Below are positions 44,486 to 53,526 of a stretch of 64,000 nucleotides of DNA, piece by piece. This stretch comes from Poecilobothrus nobilitatus (Eukaryota > Arthropoda > Insecta > Diptera > Dolichopodidae). A program made the position numbers and the translations under genes. How positions within the stretch are numbered: position 1 is the stretch's first letter; each line of letters begins with the position of its first letter. The stretch covers positions 102,192,641 to 102,256,640 of the forward strand of contig OX352772.1 in NCBI GenBank assembly GCA_947095535.1. The letters run 5' to 3'. The notes under the pieces are model-generated. The model was not told the origin of the DNA, made no database searches, and worked only from the letters and a program-made list of their open reading frames with translations.

Positions 44486-45049
44486 AGTTTTACGAATTGG
44501 AAATTTCAGCTGTGTTTGCGTATCATCTGTTTTAGCTGATTGTAAAACACGTTTTGCAGGACTTTTCAAGTTTTCCCTATTTGTAGTTTTTTCTTTTTTC
44601 GAAGGTGGACTGGGACTGTCTTAAGGAACCGTTATAATATCTCCTATATCTGTTTTAAATAATTGAAAGTTTTGATTTCTAATAGACTTTCTTTTTCTAA
44701 GGCGTTCACCAGCTGAAATAGCAGACATTGCTTTTGTTAAAATATTATCTTCAATTTCGTTATCAAATACTTCTTCTTCATAAGGTTTCCTTTCATAAAT
44801 TTCCTGCATCATGTCATCTATAAGAAGTGATAAGGAACTTTCGTTTTCGCTTAGGTCAGATATTTCACAATAATATTCAAGATTTTTTATAGTGTTAGGT
44901 ACAGCATTTATATCAGGATTACATCAAATGATCTTTTTTATTATTATGTGTATAACCTCATTTTGCTTATTAATCAGATTACAAACAAAAGTAGTCTTAC
45001 CGCTACACGATGGCCCTGCCACCATCATTGTAAATGGATGAAAAAGCAT
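44486..45049 (-). pseudogene. Polinton packaging ATPase, internally deleted
   Basis: ATG at 45049 (MLFHPFTMMVAGPSCSGKTT): Walker A in GPSCSGKTTF at residues 12-21. A TGA interrupts after about 44 codons. In the same frame SLLIDDMMQEI (44800-44830) resembles Walker B. The distance between the two is only about 65 codons, and the sensor and arginine-finger part expected afterwards is absent. Instead comes an acidic-then-basic tail (ERLRKRKSIRNQNF), a TAA at 44622, and a Lys/Ser-rich end to 44486. The family enzyme pumps DNA into the capsid (FtsK/A32-like). This copy is dead. Confidence 0.78.
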
Positions 45050-45179
45050 ATTAAAAATATTGTTGAATTAACATTAGTTACCTATTTTTATACAAAATTT
45101 TCTTGCTTTTTTTTCTTTAGGAATGAATATAAACACAAGAATCTAAATTCGATTATCATTCTTAAATTATTCTTTTATC

Positions 45180-45620
45180 AAGACGGAACAAGTTTTAATT
45201 GTTGATTTACAATATATACGAGGAAATGAAAAGCAGTTTTTTTAAAAGAATTAGCTATCCTTGAAATAGGAAGCCTGTTACTATATGTATATCATTTTAA
45301 ACCACCTTATCCAGAATAAGAACTTAATACAACATTCAATTTTGCGAAGACAAAGTCAATGGACTTAATTGGGATAGCGATTTTCCGGAATATCTAGAAA
45401 TGCGTAATATTCTTAAACAATGATAAAATCTATGTAAAATGTGGTCATAAAAAAATATTTTTGGAAAAATACCGTCATTGTAAAAAATACCACGTTTCAA
45501 ATCTTTGTGTGCTATTCCTGCACATAATACTAATCATAATTTTAGATGTGCTGTGAAAATATTCAATGCTCGATTTTCATAATTTTTTTACAATATTAAA
45601 TATTATGTAGCTTTACTTAA
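45180..45620 (+). pseudogene. Conserved uncharacterised Polinton-type protein, broken
   Basis: Plus-strand pieces: VLIVDLQYIRGNEKQ near 45187-45231, a slip in a T run, then LKELAILEIG and VYHFKPPYP near 45245-45315. Further on come KTKSMDLIGIAIFRNI and VKCGHKKIFLEKY near 45440-45480. A Cys/His-bearing end follows (NLCAIPAHNTNHNFRCAVKI near 45500-45560). I recall proteins of this layout (KELAIL, KPPYP, a terminal Cys-His cluster) from arthropod Polintons, always uncharacterised. It is transcribed away from the ATPase gene. Stops and at least two frame changes are present. Confidence 0.5.
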
Positions 45621-45880
45621 TTGTTACAAATAAAAATTAAATGCAATTTCCATTAATTACATCTACACGTTTGACTTATTTAATTGACTTATTATTATGA
45701 TCATAATTGACTTATTATTTGTCACATGTAATTGACTTATTATTTTGCTTTTATTCAAATTTGCAACAATGTAACACAAAAATTCCCATGAAATATGAAA
45801 TCGATATTTTTTCAAATGGAAAGTTATTTAAAAATTTTGTATAAATACTGCATCCAAATTATTAAAATTCACATTACAAA

Positions 45881-46295
45881 ATGGACAACAATAATGATTT
45901 AATAATTCAAGAATTCTTGAATATTAACCAGTGGTAGTGGAGTGTCAAACAGTACCATTACCACCAAAAAGAAAAAAATTAGGCTGCAAGAATATCAGCA
46001 GCAGCACCACGAACAACAACAGCAACATCATCATCAACAACAACAACAACAGCTACATCAACATCATCATCAACAACAACAACAGCTACATCAACATCAA
46101 CAACAAGAACAACAACAACAACAACAGCTACATCATCATCAACAACAATAACAAGAACAACAACAACAACCAAATCAACTACAACGTGGTAGCAAAAGGC
46201 TTTTAGAAGCCTTTAATAACGCTACCAATATGAAGACCTTCCTAAAAATTAAAGAAAAGGAGTCTAATAGACTCTATAAAATAAAAAAAAATTAA
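45881..46295 (+). pseudogene. Gln/His-rich protein from a CAA/CAT microsatellite, broken
   Basis: ATG at 45881 (MDNNNDLIIQEFLNINQW) meets a stop after 18 codons. In another frame, 45942 onwards reads KKKKIRLQEYQQQ, then about 60 residues of Gln and His encoded by CAACAA/CATCAT repeats. A TAA at 46149 (one change from CAA) interrupts it, then it continues to a non-repetitive end, RGSKRLLEAFNNATN and KIKEKESNRLYKI, stopping at 46293. The non-repeat ends suggest a true small gene whose middle expanded. The function is unknown. It lies in the plus-strand group with the next gene. Confidence 0.5.
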
Positions 46296-46308
46296 AATCA
46301 TAAAAACT

Positions 46309-46497
46309 ATGTATGGTGAGAAATTGGTCTTTGTTACCAACAATTTTCTCATATTCATTCCTCAAAAATATGTTAAAATTCTAGAGGGATTTAATGAGGA
46401 AGTTAAAGATAACGAATTTTTCATCTTAAAAGAAGATGAATATAATTTAAAAATGGTTGAAGATTCAATCAATTATACTCTTGCTGCTATACAGTAG
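46309..46497 (+). CDS. Small Polinton protein of unknown function (62 aa)
   Basis: An intact 62-codon frame from ATG 46309, just 14 bases after the Gln-rich gene (MYGEKLVFVTNNFLIFIP, then VKILEGFNEEVKDNEFF). It looks like a compact alpha/beta domain with an acidic second half, no signal or membrane segment. AATAAA motifs follow at 46515. I do not recognise it. Its spacing suggests co-transcription or an overlapping message with the upstream gene; chance ORF status cannot be excluded. Confidence 0.45.
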   Translation: MYGEKLVFVTNNFLIFIPQKYVKILEGFNEEVKDNEFFILKEDEYNLKMVEDSINYTLAAIQ

Positions 46498-46517
46498 CAT
46501 GATTAATTTTTAGAATA

Positions 46518-46990
46518 AATAAAAAATATTAAGTATAAATAAAACAATTTTTTTATTTTTATTTTAAATTGTTATAGCTATTTCAGATTTTTTAATATTA
46601 ATTATAGGTACAACTTGTTTTTTTTATTTTCAGTTTTTAAATCTTATAGTTTAAAAACATTTTTTTTTTTGTATCAGATTTTTTTTAATTTGAAATTTTT
46701 TAGTATTTTTATATATACCTAGGTGCATTTAATAAAAAATATTAAGTATAAATAAAACAATTTCTTTTATTTTTATTTTAAATTCTTATATTTCAGATTT
46801 TTTAATATTCATTATAGATACAACTTGTTTTTTTATTTTATTTTTAAATCTTATAGATTAACAACTTTTTCTTTTATCAGTTTCGTTTAAATATTTTATA
46901 CTAAATAATATAATAATAAAAACGTATAACATTGAAATTTTTGAAAAATTTTTAGTATTTTTATATATAGGTACATTTAATAAAATATGA
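46518..46990. repeat. Direct repeats of about 150-210 bp downstream of the small gene
   Basis: AAAAAATATTAAGTATAAATAAAACAATTT with about 120 following bases (46518-46665) recurs at 46735-46880. The phrase TAGTATTTTTATATATA, followed by an ATTTAATAAAA segment, occurs at about 46700 and 46950. The stretch is non-coding AT-rich DNA rich in AATAAA motifs. Confidence 0.65.
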
Positions 46991-47228
46991 AATTATTAAA
47001 ATAATCCGGATCCCCTTCCTGGTTATTTACTTCCCAAATCTCCTCTTGCATCATTATGTTTTCGTCATTTCTAACTTGACCCTCTGGTGGAATAAATTCT
47101 TGGGTTAACGCTAACTCTTCATCATCCACAGTTGATGTTATTGCATTAACTTGAATTGGATGTTCATTGCTATTTCTATTTTGATCAGTTGTTTCTACAT
47201 TGAATGGAAAGGTAGTTGAATCAGCCAT
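46977..47228 (-). CDS. Small acidic Polinton protein of unknown function (83 aa)
   Basis: An intact frame from ATG 47228 (MADSTTFPFNVETTDQNRNS) to 46977. It is strongly acidic (DDEELALTQEFIPPEGQ, then NDENIMMQEEIWEVNNQEGD), probably disordered, without signal or membrane segment. It diverges from the integrase gene across a 127-bp intergenic region, so the two may share a bidirectional promoter. I do not recognise a family. Confidence 0.5.
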   Translation of the reverse strand: MADSTTFPFNVETTDQNRNSNEHPIQVNAITSTVDDEELALTQEFIPPEGQVRNDENIMMQEEIWEVNNQEGDPDYFNNFIFY

Positions 47229-47253
47229 TGAAAATATTTAAATAAAAATTAAG

Positions 47254-47355
47254 TTAAAATGATCAAAAAGTGAAACTGAAACATTTTATACCTAAAAATT
47301 AAAGGGCTTTAGAGTATATAAATATAGAAACTTGTTGTAACATCATCATTCAATA
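47254..47355 (+). promoter_or_regulatory. Integrase promoter with TATA box
   Basis: GTATATAAATATAG (TATA at 47315-47323) lies about 35-40 bases upstream of the integrase ATG, with CATCATCATTCAATA between. This promoter is part of the segment copied in inverted form to 48004-48273. It therefore occurs twice, firing towards each other if active. Confidence 0.6.
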
Positions 47356-48490
47356 ATGGATATTAAAGAGTTTCTAAATGCATATGATTCAGTACTCTTA
47401 GATGAACATAAGGAGCGAATTATATATTTAAATAACTATTTACAAAAGTTTGAGAACAAATTAAACAGAACTATTTCTATTTATGGAAACCACTTCACTA
47501 TTTGCCCATGGTCTTTTAATAGCATTATCTCTGGCCCTGATACTTGTGATTGCCATTTTATAGAAAAATATAAAACTAAAATAGATACATTACTAAGTGG
47601 TATAAGAAAAATGTCAAGACAACAAATTGTTGAAGCAATATATAGACCAGTCAGAAGAAAATTTCGTAGAAGAAAATTTATTCAAAAAGGGATTAATGAC
47701 ACCTGGCAAATTGACCTTGTCGAAATGATACCGTATGTAAAATTTAACAAGGGATATAAATATTTATTAACTGTAATTCATACGTTTTCCAAATATGCTT
47801 ATGCGGAACCAGTCAAAACAAAAAGTGCTGATAATGTTTTAAATGCTCTAAAAAAAATTTTAAACAGACCAAAATAATACCTAAGAATATTCATTCTGAT
47901 CAAGGAAAGCAATTTTTTAATTCCTCATTTCAAAGTTATATGAAAGAAAAATCAATCAATCATTATCATACATTTAGTGAATTAAAAGCATCAATTGTTA
48001 GTGATATTAAAAGACCATGGGCAAATAGTGAAGTGGTTTCCATAAATAGAAATAGCTCTGTTTAATTTGTTCTCAAACTTTTGTAAATAGTTATTTAAAT
48101 ATATAATTCGCTCCTTATGTTCATCTAAGAGTACTGAATCATATGCATTTAAAAATTCTTTAATATCCATTATTGAATGATGACGTTACAATAAGTTTCT
48201 ATATTTATATACTCTAAAGCCCTTTAATTTTTAGGTATAAAATGTTTCAGTTTCACTTTTTGATCATTTTAACTAAAAGCATCGATTCAACCGCACATTG
48301 AAAAATACGATGTGGAAAAACTTTAGTTTAAACGGGAATTATAAATGGTTATCTATTATACAAACACTAATAAAGTAATATAATTCTACAAATTAGAGTA
48401 CAACAAAACTTCCACCTGAAAAAATCACAAAGAAAAACGAAAAAAATATACTTAAGAATGTGTATACTGAGCCTAAAATTTTTCAAAAAA
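47356..48490 (+). pseudogene. INT: Polinton integrase (DDE), split by an inverted copy of its own 5' end
   Basis: ATG at 47356. The N-terminal 100 residues contain a Cys/His group (FTICPWSF, DTCDCHFIEKY). Then RRKFRRRKFIQKG and the core: TWQIDLVEM (first Asp, near 47705), TFSKYAYAEPVKTK, a frame change near 47870, then NIHSDQGKQFFN (second Asp, 47890). The gene reads ELKASIV at about 47978-48000, where the catalytic Glu should follow, but is cut there by a 270-bp inverted duplication. It resumes at 48280 with RFNRTLKNTMWKNFSL and ends near 48490 (KLPPEKITKKNEKN, YTEPKIFQKN). Stops lie at about 48374 and 48389. The C-terminal chromodomain is missing. Confidence 0.87.
48004..48273 (-). repeat. 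Inverted duplicate of integrase 5' end and promoter (source 47253-47523)
   Basis: The 270 bases are the reverse complement of 47253-47523 with about five mismatches. They carry the TATA promoter, the ATG and the first 55 codons in opposite orientation. Both edges lie beside an AAAGCATC motif (47982 and 48275), so the duplicate looks inserted exactly within the catalytic region of the same gene. Confidence 0.92.
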
Positions 48491-48492
48491 AT

Positions 48493-48529
48493 AAATTTTA
48501 CCACCAGAATATTTATTTCATCCTGTATT
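48493..48529 (-). repeat. 37-bp inverted copy of a polymerase segment (source 53696-53732)
   Basis: AAATTTTACCACCAGAATAT and the bases to 48529 are an exact reverse complement of 53696-53732, part of the polymerase gene (coding LPPEYLFHPVL on its own strand). The fragment sits exactly between the end of recognisable integrase and the start of recognisable polymerase palm. It looks like a templated insert at a rearrangement junction. Confidence 0.87.
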
Positions 48530-48883
48530 ATTATGCAGCAATATCCGCATTTGTTGTTAATAAGGAATCAGTGGTCTCTTCTTTGTATTGCCAATTTACA
48601 ACAATATTTTCATCATTAACTGGAAGAATGTGATTAACTTCTAAAGCTGAATTTATTAGGAGCTCGTAGAATTCTGCTGGTGAACTTATTATTTCAATTT
48701 TACACCTTCATTTTCAAAAAAATTTTTAATGTATTGTTCTTTTTCATTTTCTTTTGTACATTTGCTTGGCCAATCAGATGTCTCCTGTATATATGTCTCA
48801 TCATATTTGAAAACAGCCCTCCTATTTTTGTTACTTTATTATACTGTGTCACATTGTACTCCCATATTTCAAAAATTTCCAGT
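48530..48883 (-). pseudogene. Polinton DNA polymerase B, palm fragment
   Basis: Minus strand from 48883: ILEIFEIWEYNVTQYNK, then after a frame change SDWPSKCTKENEKEQYIKNF and FFENEGVKLEI near 48690-48770. Then SPAEFYELLINSALEVNHIL and NIVVNWQYKEET, ending TTNADIAA at 48530. This is the part after motif A. Between EGVKLEI and SPAEFYELL the Lys/Asn-Ser-Tyr/Trp-Gly motif B block has been lost. Everything after ADIAA, including the DTDS motif C, is absent. It joins the rest of the gene at 53527 once LINE C is removed. Confidence 0.78.
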
Positions 48884-49138
48884 ATTTTATTTATTTTTTT
48901 ATTTATTTATTTATTAGTTAAAACTATATTTACAAATTCATACAAATTATTTTCTTCTTATTTTATTTTTCATTAGTAAATTTAAATTAAGTTTATATTA
49001 GTTTAATTTTTTTTTTTCTCTTTTATGCAAATTTAATTCAATTCATTTATTATTATAATTTTTCTAATTTATTTTTAAATTAATAATTTATTTTTAAATC
49101 TCTTTAAATATAATTTATTTTATTTTATACCAGAAAAT

Positions 49139-51856
49139 TCAAATTAATTCATTTATTATTACAATTTCTAATTTATTTTTAAAAGTTGTAAAATTTCTTT
49201 CAATTTTTAATTCATTCGGTAAACTATTAAATAAAGCTAATCCCCTATACATTATATTGTTTTGTGTTCTTGCTCTTCTATATAACGGCAATCTGAAATT
49301 CTCAGCATTCCTTACATTGTACGGTTGGCTGTCTGATATATAGTTAAGGATTCTCCAAAGATAACCAGGGTATATCTTGTATTTAATCCTAAAAATAAAA
49401 ATTATAGCATTAAACTTTATATATTGTTGTACATTCATCCATTTTAATGATCTTAGCATGTTTTGTATATTTGTATATCGGTCACATTTCAGAATTATCC
49501 TCATGGCTTTGTTTTGTAATAATTGAAGTCTATTTATATCTCCCATAGCACACATAAATAATACTGACGAACAATAATTATAATGTGGCAAGATAAGTGT
49601 ATTATATAAAGTGACTGCACAATCATAAGATAACTTCTCCCTAATGCGTGCAAAAAAACCAATTTTTTTTGAAATCTTTTTACATACATAATCAGCATGT
49701 AAGTTAAACTTTAATTTATTATCAATGTATACCCCTAAATATTTAATATCTGCTACACCTTCTATCTCTTCATTATCCAGAAAGAGCGTTACGTTGCTGT
49801 TTCCTCCATTTATGACCATACTTTTGGTTTTACTGACATTTAATTTTAATTTATTCATACACAACCATTTGTACAAATTTTCTAGGTCTTTACTTAGTAG
49901 ATCTCTGCATTCTTCTATTGTTTTCGCTTTGATATATAACAATGCATCATCCGCAAAGAGCACAAGCTTAGCATATTTTATGACCGATTTCATATCATTT
50001 ATATATATCAGGAATAGTTCTGGTCCAACTCTTGTTCTTTGTTTTCTATCCTTCAAATATTGCTTAAACCAATTTAACTCTGCTCCTAATATACCAATTT
50101 TTTCTAATTTTCTTAACAGAATATCTCTATCAATAGTCTCGAAAGCCCGTTTCAAGTCAATGAACACAGCCACAATTATATTTTTCCCATCCGTTTCCTT
50201 CTTCCATTCATTTATCACCCAACTAATAGCAGTTTCACAAGAGTGCCCTTGTCTGAATCCTGACTGTTCTTCACAAATTATTTCATTCTCTTTTAAAAAA
50301 TTACTTAGTTGTTCGGCTACAATTTTTTCTAAAATCTTCTGGTATATTGTTAGCATGTTAATTGGTCTATAATCAATTGGTGCCTTTCCATTATTTATTT
50401 TTGGTACCGGAACCACTACGGTATCTCTCCAGCATTCAGGATAAACTCCACCCCTGAAAGATTCATTAATTATATATTCTAACACTGGGAAAAATAGCTC
50501 ACTACATTCTATTATTATTTTTTTGTTTAACCCATTATAATCATTTTTATTGTTCATCTTTTTTATGGTTTTGTCCAACATTTCACTATTAATTAGTTGA
50601 AATATGAAGTTACCTCCTCTGTTAATGTTGGTATCCGTATTTATATAAGGTAAATTAGTAATACTGCTATGGATTTCATATAAGCTATCTACCAAAAAAT
50701 CATTCAAAATATTTGCAATTTCATCCTGTTTATTTACTTCTATGCCATTTATTTCTAGTTTTTGTAATACCGTATTTTCCTTTTTTAAAATATGTTTCTT
50801 TATAGTTTTCCACATTTCCCTTTGGTTTCCACTCCTTTGCTGTATTTGGCTTTCTATATAACTATTTTTGGCTTCTTTACATTTATATTTATACATATTT
50901 CTGCAAGCTTTGTACTCATTCCATGCTTCCATATTTTTTAGCATTACAGCCCTATTATATAAACTTACTTTTCTTTGGTTCATTTGTTCTAGCTCATTGT
51001 TGTACCATTTATTACAATTTTCTCTTAAGATAATTGTTTTTTTCATACTCTGCAGTGTATCATTTAAGTCATTTGTAAATTTTAAGCAGCAATCATTTAA
51101 TGGGCTCATACCTAAAGAATTTAAAAATAGTTTTCTATTTAATGTTTTTATCATTTCATCTTTTTTATATTTCAAATATGTTATTTTGTCATTATTATTC
51201 CTATATTGCACTTGTTTTAATTTTATACAAATCGTTTCATGATCTGATATAATAAACTGCGATACCACTTTTACCTGGACATCTGTTATGTGATCAGTTA
51301 ACACATAATCAATCAGAGATTGTGATCTAATTGTTCTCCTGGTTGGCTCATTAATTTGTTGCTTAAGACTATAATCCGAAATAAATTCACGCATTCTTTT
51401 TTCATCATTATCTTTATTTAATAAGTTTATATTAAAATCTCCAGTTATAATTATATTGCTCGATCTATTACAGTATGTATCGCACCACTCACCCATGATT
51501 TCTAAAAACCTGCTTACCGTACATTGCCTACTTCTATATATACACGCTATTAACCAATTTTCTCCCTTAAAACAAATATTTACCCATAACATCCATACAT
51601 TTTCACAGTATAAACTGCAAATCATTTTATTTTTTAATCCTTTTTTAATATAAATTAAAACTCCACCTGTATTTCTTGAATATGAATTGCATCTGTAAAC
51701 ATCATATCCATCAAGTAATATTTCAGATTGATCGATTTCCGCTGTAATATGTGTTTCACTTAGACATCCAAAACTAAATTTGTTCCTAAACATAAGATTT
51801 TCGAATTCATTATAATTTGTAGTTAATCCTTGTATATTTAAGTATACTCCACTCAA
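49139..51856 (-). CDS. LINE C ORF2: endonuclease and reverse transcriptase, RT motif B deleted
   Basis: 905 codons open; the first codon here is TTG, 23 bases after the ORF1 stop, and no ATG is near, so translation may need reinitiation. Endonuclease (residues 1-215): SFGCLSETHI, YRSRQCTVSRF, GDFNINLL, SLIDYVLTD, SDHE. RT: DYRPINMLTIYQKILEKIV, EEQSGFRQGHSCETAI, motif A FIDLKRAFETIDRDILL, motif C VLFADDALLY. Between KDRKQRTRV and GPELFLIYINDM the QGS-containing motif B is missing with about 20 neighbouring residues, in frame. The thumb follows with YLGVYIDNKLKFNLHADY. Without motif B the RT is probably inactive although the ORF is uninterrupted. Confidence 0.9.
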   Translation of the reverse strand: MSGVYLNIQGLTTNYNEFENLMFRNKFSFGCLSETHITAEIDQSEILLDGYDVYRCNSYSRNTGGVLIYIKKGLKNKMICSLYCENVWMLWVNICFKGENWLIACIYRSRQCTVSRFLEIMGEWCDTYCNRSSNIIITGDFNINLLNKDNDEKRMREFISDYSLKQQINEPTRRTIRSQSLIDYVLTDHITDVQVKVVSQFIISDHETICIKLKQVQYRNNNDKITYLKYKKDEMIKTLNRKLFLNSLGMSPLNDCCLKFTNDLNDTLQSMKKTIILRENCNKWYNNELEQMNQRKVSLYNRAVMLKNMEAWNEYKACRNMYKYKCKEAKNSYIESQIQQRSGNQREMWKTIKKHILKKENTVLQKLEINGIEVNKQDEIANILNDFLVDSLYEIHSSITNLPYINTDTNINRGGNFIFQLINSEMLDKTIKKMNNKNDYNGLNKKIIIECSELFFPVLEYIINESFRGGVYPECWRDTVVVPVPKINNGKAPIDYRPINMLTIYQKILEKIVAEQLSNFLKENEIICEEQSGFRQGHSCETAISWVINEWKKETDGKNIIVAVFIDLKRAFETIDRDILLRKLEKIGILGAELNWFKQYLKDRKQRTRVGPELFLIYINDMKSVIKYAKLVLFADDALLYIKAKTIEECRDLLSKDLENLYKWLCMNKLKLNVSKTKSMVINGGNSNVTLFLDNEEIEGVADIKYLGVYIDNKLKFNLHADYVCKKISKKIGFFARIREKLSYDCAVTLYNTLILPHYNYCSSVLFMCAMGDINRLQLLQNKAMRIILKCDRYTNIQNMLRSLKWMNVQQYIKFNAIIFIFRIKYKIYPGYLWRILNYISDSQPYNVRNAENFRLPLYRRARTQNNIMYRGLALFNSLPNELKIERNFTTFKNKLEIVIINELI

Positions 51857-51879
51857 CTCATCCTCCTTTCTATGATTAT

Positions 51880-53061
51880 TTATAAAAAAATCCTTTTTCG
51901 ACTAATTTCAATTTTTCTCATATATACTTCACAGTTTCTATCTGCACAATTATGTTTTTCATCTAACCCAAGTTTATATTTTTCATTTGCTCTTACACAA
52001 TTTACACATCTTTCTTCATTCGCTGTACATTCTTTTACCAGGTGTTCACCGCCACATTTTAAACATATTTTCTTTTTCTCAATGCATTTCTCCTTCTTAT
52101 GTCCATAACCCAAACATTTATAGCATTTCATTACATCAAAATTTTCATACACTCTGCACACATCCCATCCAATTAAGATTTTTCCATTCTTTATGGTTTC
52201 GTTGTAATCTTCAACACCCATTTCTACTATTGCATTAAATTTATTAACTTTTTTTTTTTTTTCATATACTCTAACACACTTTAATTCCTCCTCTTTGATC
52301 CAAGTATTCTGCTTTTTTAATTTTTCTACAATAGTTTCCTTTTCATAGCTTTCAGACATGCCGCTAATTAATATTTTTGGTTTAATTTCTTTTGGTATAA
52401 AAGCTTCATATTCATCTCCCAATTTTTCTTCTACATTATCTTTTATTTTACCAACCGAATTAGCATCTTTACAGTAAATAGCAATTGTTCCACCACTTTT
52501 TTCAGCTACCTTGTTTATTGTTAAATTTTCTGGACAAATATTATTTTTTACTGCTGTTTTAGTTAAAACACTTGATTGCGATTTTTTTGGTTTTATTACC
52601 ACTAGTGGGTCCTGCTTAATCATATCAGCAAACGTTTTCTTATTATTTACTGTCTGAATCTTCTTATTTGATTCATTTTGCAATGACATTTTTCCTATAT
52701 TGTTTATAATATTATCTTGAACTAAAATACTTAGGTTATCAATAATATATTTCAATGACTTCTCTAAAATACTCAATGACTTCTCTTTCTGCTCAAGTTT
52801 TTCGTTAATTTCATCCATTTTTTCAAATTTACTTTCAATACCTTCAAAACCTATTTTAATCATTTCTATTTTTGCCTTACATTCCGCACACATAAAAAAT
52901 ATATTGTTGTTGTTCAAATAATCTTTTATTTCTTCATATTCTTTTACTCCACTGCAATTTACTGCTGTATGAAATATACCATCACAAAAGACATTACACT
53001 TTATTGAAGATGTACTTCTGACACTTCTGTTACATTTTTTACACGTGCTACTACTTGCCAT
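51880..53061 (-). CDS. LINE C ORF1 (RNA-binding, three zinc knuckles)
   Basis: 393 intact codons from ATG 53061. Residues 1-60: Cys/His zinc finger (CKKCNRSVRS, CDGIFHTAVNCSG, FFMCAECKAK). Residues 70-115: coiled coil (EKMDEINEKLEQKEKSLSIL). A linker follows (130-170), then an RRM-like region (SGGTIAIYCKDANSVGKIKD, PKILISGMSE, about 190-300). The last 85 residues hold three CCHC knuckles (CYKCLGYGHKKEKC, CLKCGGEHLVKEC, CVNCVRANEKYKLGLDEKHNC). It chaperones LINE RNA into the reverse-transcription particle. The complete frame contrasts with the broken Polinton gene around it. Confidence 0.9.
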   Translation of the reverse strand: MASSSTCKKCNRSVRSTSSIKCNVFCDGIFHTAVNCSGVKEYEEIKDYLNNNNIFFMCAECKAKIEMIKIGFEGIESKFEKMDEINEKLEQKEKSLSILEKSLKYIIDNLSILVQDNIINNIGKMSLQNESNKKIQTVNNKKTFADMIKQDPLVVIKPKKSQSSVLTKTAVKNNICPENLTINKVAEKSGGTIAIYCKDANSVGKIKDNVEEKLGDEYEAFIPKEIKPKILISGMSESYEKETIVEKLKKQNTWIKEEELKCVRVYEKKKKVNKFNAIVEMGVEDYNETIKNGKILIGWDVCRVYENFDVMKCYKCLGYGHKKEKCIEKKKICLKCGGEHLVKECTANEERCVNCVRANEKYKLGLDEKHNCADRNCEVYMRKIEISRKRIFL

Positions 53062-53070
53062 GTTGTTGTT

Positions 53071-53345
53071 TTTGTTTTATTTACTCATTTGATTTGCAGT
53101 AACGTTAAATTAATAATTGTTGTGAGAGCAACTCTACACTAATGAGTGCAACAAACCACATGCAAATTTATATTTTTATAATGATTTTTTTCAATCCAAA
53201 TTTGTTGGTTTTGTTTTATTTACTCATTTGATTTGCAGTAACGTTAAATTAATAATTTTTGTGAGAGCAACTCTACTTTAATGAGTGCAACAAAACCACA
53301 TGCAAATTTATATTTTTATAATGATTTTTTCCAATCCTACACTTT
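53071..53345 (-). repeat. Tandem 5' UTR units of LINE C (2 x about 139 bp)
   Basis: TTTGTTTTATTTACTCATTT begins both units, at 53071 and 53210. They agree over about 130 bases (AGTAACGTTAAATTAATAAT, GTGAGAGCAACTCTAC, ATGAGTGCAACAAA, CACATGCAAATTTATA) with few differences. Tandem promoter monomers of this kind occur in some LINE families. Here they would sit directly upstream of ORF1. Confidence 0.82.
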
Positions 53346-53526
53346 TATTTAAATATTTTTACTTTAAATATTATGTAAAAGTTTATCTTTTTATAAAATT
53401 TTAAAAGAATTTTCACTAATTATTTATTATTTTTTTGCGTTATCCTCTACAATTTTATAGTCTATTTTATATATTTTTCCAAAATTCACTAATAAATTTC
53501 CGATCCGTACTCGATAAAATCGTACT

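Larger units (their letters stand above)
48884..53345 (-). mobile_element. LINE C, near full-length, inserted in the Polinton polymerase gene
   Basis: A 4.46-kb minus-strand non-LTR retrotransposon: 5' UTR of two tandem 139-bp units (53345-53071), ORF1 (53061-51880), ORF2 (51856-49139), and a 3' UTR ending in (TAAA)n, seen as TTTATTTATTTATTTA at 48890-48916. Both ORFs are open over their whole length, which makes this the second youngest-looking element of the window. It differs from LINEs A and B in having three CCHC knuckles in ORF1. It is most like jockey/CR1-type elements. No target duplication could be fixed. Confidence 0.88.

Noticed and set aside
45990..46170. CRISPR-like spaced repeat
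   Set aside because: It is a plain CAA/CAT microsatellite without unique spacers; the genome is eukaryotic.
49725..50372. 215-codon plus-strand frame opposite LINE C ORF2
   Set aside because: Composition is Ser/Phe/Ile/Leu and it lies entirely antisense to the well-supported RT; likewise 50868-51242 and 51872-52238.
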